From G963663365 sp963663365 (GTDB lineage: Bacteria; Hinthialibacterota; Hinthialibacteria; Hinthialibacterales; G963663365), in NCBI GenBank assembly GCA_963663365.2, contig CAXXIH010000008.1:186001-250000 (forward strand): a stretch of DNA of 64,000 bases, in the 5' to 3' direction. Under the pieces are notes generated by a model. That model ran no database searches and had not been told where the DNA came from. It saw only the letters and a list, made by a program, of their open reading frames with translations. The position numbers and the translations under genes are program-made. Below, one piece after another: positions 27,427 through 36,993 of this stretch. How positions within the stretch are numbered: position 1 is the first letter of the stretch; each line of letters begins with the position of its first letter.

Positions 27427-28428
27427 TTAGGCCGGCGCGCCCAATGCCTCAAACGTATCGCGAATTGTTTTGATTTCGGTCTCGGTTAGAACAATATCGC
27501 CTGCCCGGGCATTTTCTTCGACTTGAGCCGGATTGCGAACACCGGCAATCGCGGCGGTCATACCCTTTTGTGCGATGATCCAGGCTAAGGCCAAGTTTGC
27601 CAGACTGATACCATATCCATCGGCTATCGGTTTCATGGTATCCAGAGCATTTAAGATGCGTTTGCGGTTTTCGGGCTTAAACCAAGGACGTTGTTGGTAA
27701 TTGCCTCGAATATCCCCTGGAGGAAAGACACGGTCTTCAGTGACTTTTCCGGTTAAAAGCCCCATTTCCATCGGGCTGTAAGCGATCACGCCGATTTGAT
27801 TTTCAATGCAGAAGGGGAGTTCGTCTTCTTCGAATTTGCGGTCGAGCGCGCTGTATTTGGGTTGATTGCAGTCCAGTTGTCCATGCGAAACACAGTTGGC
27901 CAGCATGGCCTTTGAGAAGTTGCTAACACCGATTGCACGGATTTTCCCCTGCTCTTTCAATGAAAGCAGCGCCTCCATGGCCTCACCGAATTCCGCATTC
28001 GGTCCGGGCCAGTGAATTTGATACAAATCAATCGTATCGATTTTCAGGCGTTTTAGACTGCGTTCGCATTCCAAAAAGAGCGAATCTTTGGTGATTACGC
28101 TATGAATGCGTTTTTTATTTCCCTCTAAATCATCCGCCTCTAAAAAAAGCGAACCTTCATCAGTATCCCATCGCAGTCCGCATTTTGTGGCAATGAGAAC
28201 CTCATCGCGCCGACCGGCGACCGCCTTGCCAACAAGTTCCTCACTTAAGCCAAAACCATAGGTTGGAGCCGTATCGATACAGGTAATACCGCAGTCAATA
28301 CATTTCTGCATTGCGGCAATTGCGTCGGCTTCATCTGTTCCGCCCCAGCACCAGCCACCAATGGCCCATGCACCCGCGATCACAACCGGAATCTCAATAT
28401 CTGTCTTGCCAAGTTTGCGAACCTGCAT
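27427..28428 (-). CDS. Aldo/keto reductase
   Basis: A 333-residue NAD(P)H-dependent reductase. Catalytic tetrad positions are visible: Asp in CIDTAPTYGFGLSEE, Tyr in the same motif, Lys in VLIATKCGL and His in DLYQIHWPG. The phosphate-binding end is GMTAAIAGVRNPAQVEEN. The physiological substrate is not predictable. It stands alone, convergent with the LOG gene; the gap to the cytochrome locus is 128 bp. Confidence 0.94.
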   Translation of the reverse strand: MQVRKLGKTDIEIPVVIAGAWAIGGWCWGGTDEADAIAAMQKCIDCGITCIDTAPTYGFGLSEELVGKAVAGRRDEVLIATKCGLRWDTDEGSLFLEADDLEGNKKRIHSVITKDSLFLECERSLKRLKIDTIDLYQIHWPGPNAEFGEAMEALLSLKEQGKIRAIGVSNFSKAMLANCVSHGQLDCNQPKYSALDRKFEEDELPFCIENQIGVIAYSPMEMGLLTGKVTEDRVFPPGDIRGNYQQRPWFKPENRKRILNALDTMKPIADGYGISLANLALAWIIAQKGMTAAIAGVRNPAQVEENARAGDIVLTETEIKTIRDTFEALGAPA

Positions 28429-28556
28429 TGTCCAAGAATCCTTCCAAAATAAAATGATCGATTGAAATTACGCCTTCAGTCTAATCATTCCGGCGGTATG
28501 GATTCAACAGGACCGGCGCATGGCGCTCATGAAGGGCGTAGAACATCCAGCCTCTT

Positions 28557-30572
28557 CTATTGGTCCTCATCCTCACCTTTTTGTTGGTCCTCTTCTATCT
28601 CCGGTTCCTCAAATACACCTTTTTGTTGAGCAAGACGTTCGTACTCACGCGGATGGCGGTGCTTCAAGTGTTTCTTGGTCATCTTCCCGCTAAGCCAGGT
28701 CACGCTCATGGGATACTCTTCCGGATGGAACATCACAAAGAAGAAGTGCCAAACCAAGATCGCCAATGTGGCCAGAACCGCTTCGTAGTAATGAATGAGT
28801 TCGGCAATGTCGATCGCCCATTTCGGCAAATACTGGAATGACAGAATCGGGAACCAAAGGATAAGCCCGGTTACAGCCATAATAATCACACCCCAGACCA
28901 GAGCCCAGAACTCCATTTTCTCGGTGTAGTCGTAACGGTCGTAATCAGGAGGTGCTGACCTGCGTCCCAAATGATAAGCAAGATGTTCGTGAACATGCCG
29001 CAGATCGTACCACTTAGGCATCATCGCCCAGACTTCCGAACGGCCCCGGCGCGTAATGACCATGTAAAAGGCGTAGAGAATCGAGATAACGATAAGCGTG
29101 ACACCGGCAATACGGTGGAGCAGCGCACGAGCCGCCTCAGACATCTGCAGATAAGAAAGAAGGGTCACCCACCAAGAATCCGGATTTTTCAGTGCAAATC
29201 CTGTAACAACGAGCATGATAAATGAAATCGTCAAAAGAATATGCATAAAGATTTCAAAGGAGTTGAATCGGCGGTAACGTGGCTGACTGGCTTCCGCCCG
29301 GAATTTGGCACGCATCTCACCGAATAAAATCACGCCGTTATGAAGTAACATGCCGCCGATAATAACCAAGATAAGCGGAATATAAATCCGGGGCACCCAA
29401 GCAGCCAGAAATTCCGAACGAATAGAAACATCGGCATGGATAGGAGCGGCCAATACATTATCGGTGATACCCGGGTGGCATACACCACAGGTTTCGACTA
29501 AACGCTCTGAACTGACTGTTGAACGAGGATCCGTCGAAGGCAGGATGAGGTGATTACCATGGCAACTTCCGCAGTTGGCGACTTCTTGAGAGCCATGCTG
29601 CAAAGCTAAACCATGATAACTATCCATAAACCGTTCGACATTACCCGCTTCGATACCGAATTTGTTGTTAAGTACAATCGAACTATGGCAACGGCCACAG
29701 GTATTCTGCGAGAGATTGAAAAACGAGACAGGCGATGTGTTGTCCGAAGCCCGGATCACACCATGCTCTCCATGGCAATCGGTACAAACCGGCGCATCTT
29801 TGTGACCGCTGGCTGCAGACTTCCCGTGAACGCTTTCGGCAAATTGGCCATATTCAACTTTATGGCACTGCCCGCAGGTCTCGGGAACATGCATGAAGTT
29901 GGTTCGTGACTCCGGATCCCGCAAAGGCCGGGTATCGTGATAACCATGGCAACTGATGCAGGTTGGCGCATTTTCATTACCGGCCAAAAGTGCTTTGGCA
30001 TGTTGGCTGCCGCGGTACAACGTCTCCTGATTGGTGGAACTAATACCGTGGCTACTCATGATCTTAGGATCGGAATGACAATTGCCGCACAATCGCGAAA
30101 TACGCAGACGATTGATGGACGATTTCGGATCGTCCTTCGGAAGTGTCATGTTATGGCAGGTAGCACAGGTTGGGGTATCGTGATCGCCGTTTTCATGAGC
30201 CACACCATGGACACTTTTGGCATAGGCTTCTGCGATTTCATCGTGGCAGCCGCCACAATTCACGGATTCGAGATCTTCCGCATGGGGAAGTTCATCGATA
30301 TCCATATGGCAGTCGATACAGGCAAATCCCATTTCCCGGTGAGTCGAACGGGCGCATAAACCATCATCGATTAGGGGCACGTCCGGAGCTTCAGCAGAAC
30401 CGTGCTCAGCAGAGTGACAGGCAAGACATTCTTCATCTTCTTGTGCCCATCCTAAACCAGGCGATCCCATCATGGAAACCAACAGTATCAAGACACTCAA
30501 CTCGGCACATAAAAGCACCGGTCTTTTAAAAGGAGTTTCCAAGTCATGTTGTCTTAAAAAATGGTGTATCAT
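28557..30572 (-). CDS. Membrane multihaem cytochrome c (11 CXXCH) fused to b-type cytochrome domain, CbcL-like
   Basis: A 671-residue inner-membrane protein. After a signal/anchor segment, 11 CXXCH motifs occupy residues of about 49-370 (CLACH, CIDCH, CGGCH, CATCH, CGNCH, CISCH, CGQCH, CTDCH, CGRCH, CGSCH, CGVCH). The C-terminal half is a HydC/FdnI-like membrane domain with five or so helices and His ligands in EIFMHILLTISF, ARALLHRIAGVTL, IHYYEAVLA and VWHFFFVMFHPE. This resembles Geobacter CbcL, a quinol:cytochrome oxidoreductase for low-potential acceptors. Last gene of the cytochrome block and a paralogue of the larger fusion just upstream. Ends in an acidic, Gln-rich tail. Confidence 0.9.
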   Translation of the reverse strand: MIHHFLRQHDLETPFKRPVLLCAELSVLILLVSMMGSPGLGWAQEDEECLACHSAEHGSAEAPDVPLIDDGLCARSTHREMGFACIDCHMDIDELPHAEDLESVNCGGCHDEIAEAYAKSVHGVAHENGDHDTPTCATCHNMTLPKDDPKSSINRLRISRLCGNCHSDPKIMSSHGISSTNQETLYRGSQHAKALLAGNENAPTCISCHGYHDTRPLRDPESRTNFMHVPETCGQCHKVEYGQFAESVHGKSAASGHKDAPVCTDCHGEHGVIRASDNTSPVSFFNLSQNTCGRCHSSIVLNNKFGIEAGNVERFMDSYHGLALQHGSQEVANCGSCHGNHLILPSTDPRSTVSSERLVETCGVCHPGITDNVLAAPIHADVSIRSEFLAAWVPRIYIPLILVIIGGMLLHNGVILFGEMRAKFRAEASQPRYRRFNSFEIFMHILLTISFIMLVVTGFALKNPDSWWVTLLSYLQMSEAARALLHRIAGVTLIVISILYAFYMVITRRGRSEVWAMMPKWYDLRHVHEHLAYHLGRRSAPPDYDRYDYTEKMEFWALVWGVIIMAVTGLILWFPILSFQYLPKWAIDIAELIHYYEAVLATLAILVWHFFFVMFHPEEYPMSVTWLSGKMTKKHLKHRHPREYERLAQQKGVFEEPEIEEDQQKGEDEDQ

Positions 30573-30632
30573 GGCACAAGCTCTCAGACCGAATATTCAA
30601 AACTTTGCACAAAAAAACTATTTAAACCGGTA

Positions 30633-33452
30633 CTACATGTAAATAAACAACATGCCGTACAGGATGGTTCCAATTAGGATCAGTCCTATAGCCAGAAATG
30701 TGAAACCGACAATGCGTGCACCCAATACAAGCCAATGGGGAGGCGGACCAACAATATATTTGTCGAGCTCACCGCTTTCCACAAGTTGCTGATATTCACG
30801 GGCGCGTTCACGCTTAAATTCTTCAAGAGGGATTCGACCGGTAAATATCACCGGGTCCATGGGGAAGACTTCCGGCCGGAAATGGGTATTGAAAAAGTGA
30901 ATTGTGAAAATGAAGCCAGCCGCCAAAAGTGCCTCATCACTGTGGATCACGGTGGCCACATTGATAAACCAGCCAGGCAAAATAATGGTGGCAATTTCCG
31001 GGAACCAGAGAATTAATCCTGTTGAACCGATGATAAACACACCCCAGAAGACGGCAAAATAATCAAACTTTTCCCAGTAAGTCCAGCGCCCGAAATGAGG
31101 CCGTTCGCCCACCCCCAGGAACCAAAGAATATTTTGTTTGAACTCACTCAAATCGCGGAGCGTTGGCAACATGGTGTGTTCGGAAGAGAACATGTTTTCC
31201 AACGTAATTTCTTTCTTCTTCAGTAAACGCAAAAGCATAATTAAATGGATTCCAAAATACGTGAAGGTAATTATGGCCCCGATACGGTGGATCACACCCA
31301 TCACCGCCGGGCCGCCCAAGACTTTGGAAAGGAACGCGAATAAGGCGACATCCGGGAATTTGAGAATCATGCCTGTTAACGCCAGGCTCATGAAACTGAC
31401 AATCACAAGGAAATGAAGGCCGCGATGCAAAATACGGAAACGCCGGAAGTAAAGCTGCGTCTCTGCATGTAGTTTTTCTCGCTCGGCCCGCTCATCACGT
31501 TCTTTGGCATGAACAATCAAAGAGCGTATCAACCACAACAAAGTATGCAGTCCGAAAAAGGCTAATGTCCCCACCAACAACAAAGTCATAAACCAGAATG
31601 AATAATAAAGAGCCGGATAACGGACGCGGTCATGGTGAGTGGCGTGCGTTAGATAACCAGTGAATTTTCTATTCGAACCGGGATGACAATTTTTGCAGGT
31701 ATCAATGATATGATTACGGTGTAGTGTCGAACGTGGGTCGGAAATAGGGAAGATATTATGCGAACCATGGCAATCGAAACACTTAGCCGCCCCGGACTCC
31801 CCAAGTTTGGATACCTTGCCATGATACGTATCAAAATATGTTTCGGTAAGTTCTTCATGACAGCGTCCACACTGAGAGATAATCTGGGTACGGAAATCGC
31901 TTTGGTCGACACGCATAATCGTGTGTGATTGATGGCAATCGCTACAGCCCGGGAGTTCTTCTTCCGTATCATTAACTTCCGCACTGTGAATACTTGTTCG
32001 GAATTCCTCATAGATTCCCAAATGGCATGTGCCACAAGTTTTCCCGACATTGGATTGATTCACTGATGATTCAGGATCATTAGCCGGCAATTGATTGTGC
32101 GTGGTGTGGCAATCCGTGCACATTGCCGTTACCACAAGCCCGCTCTCCATAAGCCCTTTGCCATGGATGCTCATCGTATAGTTGGCGATGATATGTTCTT
32201 GATTGGCGTGTCCTGCTAGAGCGGCCGGCTGATTATCCGCATGGCATTGGCTGCATAACCCGGGCACATTGCGGGGGAATGTCGGCGAGGTCTGATTCTC
32301 TTGCGTTAAAATTCCATGCGTTCCATGGCAGAAACTACAATCCGGTGCGTCGGGATCCCCTTCGGCAAATAGTTTTCCGTGAATACCCTGCTGATAGTTG
32401 CCGACTTCATCGGCATGGCAAACCGCGCAATCGACAGGAGCAATATCCTTACAAACCGGATCCTTATCAGGATGCACATCGTAATGGCATTTCACACATG
32501 CCGTGTTCGCATGGACTGAACTCTTATGCTCCTCGATATCCACAAATAACGAGATTCTCTCGCCATCCTTTTCCATTTTGAGATTGGGATCCGAATGGCA
32601 GGCCATACAGGTACCATCAGCAATCTCAATATCATAGAACACCCGCTGAATCTTATGGGGTGCATGACAATCGACACAAACCGGTATTTTATGGGGTTCC
32701 TTTTCCCATAGCTGCCCCTCAATAATTTTTTCATGAACCTGCTCAATCTGAGCGTGGCAATTCATACAGGTTCCAACAACGTTTTCTTTGTTGATTTTTG
32801 AATCCGGATGCTGATGGGGGAGGATATCGTGAGACCCATGGCAGCTGGTACACACGGCCGTGACTTTCAAACCACGGCGGAAAAGCCCTTCACCATGAAT
32901 CGACATCGAATAATTGGAAACAACATTCTTTTGGTCGATCTCATGAGTGGCCGTCATCTCGGTACCTTCCTTATGGCAGGTTCCGCAGGTGGCGGGGATA
33001 TTCATAATATTTGTCTTCGATGTGGGATTCGAAGATGGTTTTACCGTATGGATGCCATGGCAAGAAGCACAGGTGGGAGCAAACTGGTCGTGGCGTTCGA
33101 GCACCGCCTGTCCATGGACGCTATGCGAAAAAGTCTCAAACGCATCATCGTGGCAACCGGCGCAATTTACAGGCTCCAGTTCGCTTTCATGGGGGACTTC
33201 TTCAATATCGACATGGCAATCGGTGCATGAAAATCCCATATCGAAATGGATGGACTGACCGCTTTCGGCAATTCGCACAACAGGAAGCCCGGCATCTGCA
33301 TCATCAACGCCTTCTTCGGCGGCATGACACATCATGCAGTCTTCATCTTCTTGAGTTTGAGCGGGAACGGCAGCGATCAGTAACGCCAGAAAAAAAACAA
33401 ACGGCCGAAACCCAAAACTCAACCAAACGAGCCGAGACACTGCCCGTCTCAT
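30633..33452 (-). CDS. Giant multihaem cytochrome c (19 CXXCH) fused to b-type cytochrome domain
   Basis: 939 residues from the ATG at 33452, chosen for GGAGG 7 bases upstream (an ATG at 33482 lies before that site). Signal peptide FVFFLALLIAAVPAQTQ, then 19 CXXCH motifs over about 570 residues, then a membrane domain with His in LHRGLHFLVIVSFM, GVIHRIGAIITFTY, VIHSDEALLAAG and FTIHFFNTHFRPE and one further C-terminal helix. The haem region is modular: a diheme unit of the form CxxCHGxH-(approx. 12)-DPxS-(approx. 10)-TCxxCH recurs about six times. Same architecture as CbcL-type quinol oxidoreductases but with twice the haems. 60 bp separate it from the 11-haem paralogue. Confidence 0.9.
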   Translation of the reverse strand: MRRAVSRLVWLSFGFRPFVFFLALLIAAVPAQTQEDEDCMMCHAAEEGVDDADAGLPVVRIAESGQSIHFDMGFSCTDCHVDIEEVPHESELEPVNCAGCHDDAFETFSHSVHGQAVLERHDQFAPTCASCHGIHTVKPSSNPTSKTNIMNIPATCGTCHKEGTEMTATHEIDQKNVVSNYSMSIHGEGLFRRGLKVTAVCTSCHGSHDILPHQHPDSKINKENVVGTCMNCHAQIEQVHEKIIEGQLWEKEPHKIPVCVDCHAPHKIQRVFYDIEIADGTCMACHSDPNLKMEKDGERISLFVDIEEHKSSVHANTACVKCHYDVHPDKDPVCKDIAPVDCAVCHADEVGNYQQGIHGKLFAEGDPDAPDCSFCHGTHGILTQENQTSPTFPRNVPGLCSQCHADNQPAALAGHANQEHIIANYTMSIHGKGLMESGLVVTAMCTDCHTTHNQLPANDPESSVNQSNVGKTCGTCHLGIYEEFRTSIHSAEVNDTEEELPGCSDCHQSHTIMRVDQSDFRTQIISQCGRCHEELTETYFDTYHGKVSKLGESGAAKCFDCHGSHNIFPISDPRSTLHRNHIIDTCKNCHPGSNRKFTGYLTHATHHDRVRYPALYYSFWFMTLLLVGTLAFFGLHTLLWLIRSLIVHAKERDERAEREKLHAETQLYFRRFRILHRGLHFLVIVSFMSLALTGMILKFPDVALFAFLSKVLGGPAVMGVIHRIGAIITFTYFGIHLIMLLRLLKKKEITLENMFSSEHTMLPTLRDLSEFKQNILWFLGVGERPHFGRWTYWEKFDYFAVFWGVFIIGSTGLILWFPEIATIILPGWFINVATVIHSDEALLAAGFIFTIHFFNTHFRPEVFPMDPVIFTGRIPLEEFKRERAREYQQLVESGELDKYIVGPPPHWLVLGARIVGFTFLAIGLILIGTILYGMLFIYM

Positions 33453-33612
33453 GACGAGACCTCCACAACTACATTTCGGCACGAGGAAAACTCATAAGCA
33501 AGGATTGGCAATGTTCCTCAATAAAGTTCCTCAATGTCCTTCCAAAATACTTTCAAAAGTACCTTCCCCAACATCGGTACCTAAACAATCGAAAAAGATG
33601 AAACGAGTTTCA

Positions 33613-34695
33613 TCAGAAGCGGTGACAAACACCGCATTGGTCCTCTTCCGTAACCGGGTGCCGCAAACGCGGCCCCGTGGTACCCGAGACGGGATCGTGG
33701 CAAATCATGCACGGCGATCCCGGGAAATGGGCGGGCGCGTAGCGTGGATCAGTAGGCATAGCCGCGTTGGCAACATGCCCTGTTTCGGCAACACCAGGAT
33801 CGTGACAGGCGTAGCAGCTGGAACGCTCACCGGTTTCAGTATGACAATCCATACAGTGATTATTCATCGGTCCGGTCCAACCTGCATTATGGCTGCGGGG
33901 ACGGACTTGATTGTGGCAGCTTGTACAGAAATCAACGCGGTGACATGTCGAACATGACTCTCGGCCCCACTCCGCTTCCAGCCCATGCGTCTGCAGACGG
34001 AATAAGGCGGTGTGGTTTTGAGGCATCATCTGTTCATGACAGGTGGTGCACATGTTCTCTTCGTGGCAATACGAACACTGGTCCTTGCCTTCAAATTCGA
34101 TTGTCAATCCATGCTCGCGCATCCATGCGGGCGCCTTGTGGCTGGTAGGCTCTGTGTCGATGTCATACATGGAGTGGCAAGTCGAACAAGGAGGCTCCGG
34201 CTGGCCAGATTCGGCATAAAACGCCAAAGCAAGATCCATATCCGGCATGAAGACTTCTTTAAGTTCCTCTTCTTCAACTCGAGCGTGACAAGACAGGCAT
34301 TGTGTTTGATCTTCCAGAAACGGCTCGTGATTAAATACGGTCTCTTCATAGGCAACAGGTAACGGGGCACCGAATTGTTCGACAGCGCGGTGCCGGATGG
34401 CCTTTTCGGACTCCCGGAATTCGTCATTCACCGTATGGCAAGCGCTGCAGATCGCGCCGACTGTGCCATCCTCAGCCAAATCATGGCAACCCGTGCAGGA
34501 AGCGGGACTTGGAAATGAAATTTCCATCCCATCCGGTTCATGGCACTGAGAACACTCTATTCCCATCTCGAAATGAGTAACGTGTGGAAACGGTGACTCA
34601 AAGGACAAATCCTTTTCATCACAGCCCGTCAACACCACCCCCAGCAAGACTGCGAGCACCAAACTGATCGTTTTCGCCTGAATCTTTTGTTTCAT
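33613..34695 (-). CDS. 13-haem c-type cytochrome lipoprotein
   Basis: 360 residues with a lipoprotein signal (LVLAVLLGVVLTGC, lipobox LTGC) and 13 CXXCH motifs (CSQCH, CTGCH, CSACH, CLSCH, CSTCH, CSYCH, CTTCH, CSTCH, CTSCH, CMDCH, CYACH, CMICH, CGVCH), ending at the last haem (CHRF). The residue after the lipid Cys is Asp, which in proteobacteria would mean inner-membrane retention; whether that rule holds here is unknown. Its ATG lies one base beyond the stop of the porin gene, so the two are translationally coupled and probably form one outer-membrane complex, as in porin-cytochrome conduits (Mtr, Pcc, Ext types). Confidence 0.92.
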   Translation of the reverse strand: MKQKIQAKTISLVLAVLLGVVLTGCDEKDLSFESPFPHVTHFEMGIECSQCHEPDGMEISFPSPASCTGCHDLAEDGTVGAICSACHTVNDEFRESEKAIRHRAVEQFGAPLPVAYEETVFNHEPFLEDQTQCLSCHARVEEEELKEVFMPDMDLALAFYAESGQPEPPCSTCHSMYDIDTEPTSHKAPAWMREHGLTIEFEGKDQCSYCHEENMCTTCHEQMMPQNHTALFRLQTHGLEAEWGRESCSTCHRVDFCTSCHNQVRPRSHNAGWTGPMNNHCMDCHTETGERSSCYACHDPGVAETGHVANAAMPTDPRYAPAHFPGSPCMICHDPVSGTTGPRLRHPVTEEDQCGVCHRF

Positions 34696-34696
34696 A

Positions 34697-36109
34697 TCAG
34701 AACCGCACGCTTACGCTCGACTGCAAACGGTAGATCAAATCGTCTTCAAAGTCGTTGTCTTCGATTTCCAACCGGGTTTTGAAGGTTGTGTTCTTTCTCA
34801 CTTTCCAATTCAATGAACCGAAATAAGTGAGCACATCCGGGCGTTCACGGAATTGGAGTTGCCGGAACGTGTCGAAAAATTCATTGCGATATTCGCCATA
34901 CGAATTTCCGGCGCTTAACCGCAAAACATCAATCGGGCGATAGTCGATTTCGGTTGTGACGCCTGTAAAACGCCTTCCCGAATCAACATCCCAGTATTGG
35001 CCCGTCGACGTAAAAGTCACTTTCTTGTTGGGATAAACCGTGAAACCAGCCTCGTAACGCTCGTAGTCGCTATTGGCCACATCGCCGTCATCATCGGAAC
35101 TGCTGTCTTCACGGCGAACGGAAACACCACCAAAAAGATCGAAAGTATCTCCAAAGCGCTTGGTTAGGCGAATATCCGAGCGGCTGAACGGTTCAAGTTC
35201 GTCCAGGACGGCAAAGAACGGGCTGAATTCGATAGAATGTTCGTCAATTTCAGAGAGAAGCCGGTACATACGGATGACCAGATACGTATTCCAGCGCTCA
35301 CTAATTAACCGTGAACTAAGCACAAGATCCTTTAAATCCGAATCAAGCGTATTCAACGATCCGTAGAAGTAGCCCCAACGGCCTTCACGGTGCCAGAACT
35401 CAATCTCTGCTTGATCGTCATCCAAATTCCGGCTGTCATCCGTATAGCGATAATATTTGGCCCTGAATTTCGTATTCTTCGTAGCACGATAGGTTGTAGA
35501 AATACCAAACGTGCTGTCGCCGTGTGTGCCGGAATAGTATGTGACCGGACGTCCAACAAAAGCCTTAAAATCGAATTTGCCTACACGGTTAATGGACGCC
35601 TGCGCGCCGTCAATATGCAATCCGTCGAATTCATAAAGATATTGACGCCCCACACGTAGTGAAGTGTTGTCGCGAAAAACATCATGAATGTCGATCCAGC
35701 CGGTGCTTAACCGATCCGGCCACTGGTGGTCACGCGCATCGTCGATATCGATAAATAAATCGTCATCGAAACTGAGGGGATTACCGGGATCGTTTAAATC
35801 CTCATAGAAACGTCCTGATAATTCGGCATCCACGTGGTTGGGGATAAGATCGTCGATAGTAATCGTTAGATATTCGTAAATATCGTGATCGTCTTCACCA
35901 TCCCCCCAACGTCCCCGATAGGATGAGAGCGAATAGCCATGGAGTTTGGCCTCGGGCAGGAGCCGCTGAAATGGATTACGGCTATCCGGCTCACCAGTTA
36001 GCTCCATATCGGCAGGCTCTTGGTTTGCCCCTTCGGACTCCTCGGCCCCCAAAGCTGCAACGGCGCTGAATGCAAAAAGGAACAAGAAGAGACCAGCCAG
36101 CCGCACCAC
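34697..36109 (-). CDS. Outer-membrane beta-barrel protein, probable porin of an electron conduit
   Basis: 470 residues from a GTG at 36109 with AAGGGA 6 bases upstream; the frame is open to an ATG at 36199, but only the GTG puts the signal peptide (VVRLAGLFLFLFAFSAVAAL) at the N-terminus. The mature part is a run of amphipathic alternating strands with Tyr/Phe girdles (for example NTKFRAKYYRYTDD, KVTFTSTGQYWDV, VLRLSAGNSYGEYRNEF) and ends in Phe (SSVSVRF), the outer-membrane assembly signal. No Cys is present, so it lacks the N-terminal CXXC of classical MtrB. Position next to a multihaem lipoprotein argues for an MtrB/OmbB-like sheath role; homology to those is not demonstrable here. Confidence 0.82.
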   Translation of the reverse strand: MVRLAGLFLFLFAFSAVAALGAEESEGANQEPADMELTGEPDSRNPFQRLLPEAKLHGYSLSSYRGRWGDGEDDHDIYEYLTITIDDLIPNHVDAELSGRFYEDLNDPGNPLSFDDDLFIDIDDARDHQWPDRLSTGWIDIHDVFRDNTSLRVGRQYLYEFDGLHIDGAQASINRVGKFDFKAFVGRPVTYYSGTHGDSTFGISTTYRATKNTKFRAKYYRYTDDSRNLDDDQAEIEFWHREGRWGYFYGSLNTLDSDLKDLVLSSRLISERWNTYLVIRMYRLLSEIDEHSIEFSPFFAVLDELEPFSRSDIRLTKRFGDTFDLFGGVSVRREDSSSDDDGDVANSDYERYEAGFTVYPNKKVTFTSTGQYWDVDSGRRFTGVTTEIDYRPIDVLRLSAGNSYGEYRNEFFDTFRQLQFRERPDVLTYFGSLNWKVRKNTTFKTRLEIEDNDFEDDLIYRLQSSVSVRF

Positions 36110-36176
36110 ACGTATTCCCTTGTATATTTCCGGCCGAACGTTCAACAGCAAAAGCCCCAATAAAAGTCTGGTTTGC

Positions 36177-36210
36177 GGGGGAGGCCAGCGAGACCTCACT
36201 GCCCTCCCCC
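36177..36210 (-). other. Intercistronic GC-rich hairpin upstream of porin gene
   Basis: GGGGGAGGCCAG and CTGCCCTCCCCC pair in 11 of 12 positions around a 10-base loop. It sits between the c554-like gene stop (36276) and the porin start (36109). On the minus strand it is not followed by a T-run, so it looks more like an mRNA-processing, stabilising or attenuating element than a full terminator. Confidence 0.5.
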
Positions 36211-36275
36211 TTCTAACACAATCCGCTTAATGCGGCAAGAACATTTTTTAATAAAAAACCTTCGCATCCAATTAT

Positions 36276-36914
36276 TTACGGTTTTGGATGCGCGATTTCG
36301 GCCCATACCTTTTCCGTATCTTCGTGCAGTTTGGACTCGTGCCACTCATGCTCCATATGGCAACGCGCGCAAAGGGCTTTTCGCAAAACCGGCTCATTGA
36401 TTTTAAGCATAACAGTCTTGGCTTCTTCAGGAGCATCGGTCTTGTTTTTCATGGCCTCTTTTTGCAATGCGGCATGTTTTTCACCGGAGCCATGGCAGAC
36501 TTCGCAACCCACGCCTTCTTCCGGCTTAAATTTGTCATCGACAAAATCTTTGGCGACTGTTGTCAGTGGGGAGTGGCACTTAAGGCAGTTGGGATCCTCA
36601 GTGGGTTTCTCAATACCTTTGGCCTTGGCCCGTTTAATTCCTTCTTCACTTTCAAGTGATTTGAAGGCCTTTGCGTGAGGACCGGCTTGCCATTTTTTAA
36701 ATTGGGCGCCCGTTTTGGTGGCCATATGACAGGCGCGGCATGTATTCGTTCCGGAGAATTTGCCACCGGCTCCTTTTCCGGCCATCACATCGTCCATTTG
36801 CTTGTTGAATGCTTCAATCTTTTTGGCCTCATCATCATCCGCCCCAACGCCATTAAGCGCAGGTAAGGCAAGCAGGCCCAATACTATTGTGAATAAGAAA
36901 AATCTTGTCACCAT
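36276..36914 (-). CDS. Tetrahaem cytochrome c, c554-like, periplasmic
   Basis: 212 residues with a cleavable signal (FFLFTIVLGLLALPALNGVGA), AAGGAG 7 bases before the ATG, and four CXXCH motifs (NTCRACHMAT, NCLKCHSPL, GCEVCHGSG, LCARCHMEHE). The order and the WQAGPHAKAF segment after haem 1 match cytochrome c554/multihaem carriers. Probably a soluble periplasmic shuttle between the NapC-like quinol dehydrogenase encoded just upstream (79 bp) and the porin-cytochrome complex encoded downstream. Confidence 0.9.
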   Translation of the reverse strand: MVTRFFLFTIVLGLLALPALNGVGADDDEAKKIEAFNKQMDDVMAGKGAGGKFSGTNTCRACHMATKTGAQFKKWQAGPHAKAFKSLESEEGIKRAKAKGIEKPTEDPNCLKCHSPLTTVAKDFVDDKFKPEEGVGCEVCHGSGEKHAALQKEAMKNKTDAPEEAKTVMLKINEPVLRKALCARCHMEHEWHESKLHEDTEKVWAEIAHPKP

Positions 36915-36993
36915 GTCCTTACTCCTTAACTGGAAGATTTTCAGTTTCTTAGATCGTATAAACGTCCCATTTATTCATTCCGACGCACAGAGC

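Noticed and set aside
28557..33452. The b-type cytochrome domains as subunits of a hydrogenase or formate dehydrogenase
   Set aside because: No catalytic subunit genes are nearby and the membrane domain is fused to multihaem c regions, which fits CbcL-type quinol oxidoreductases better.
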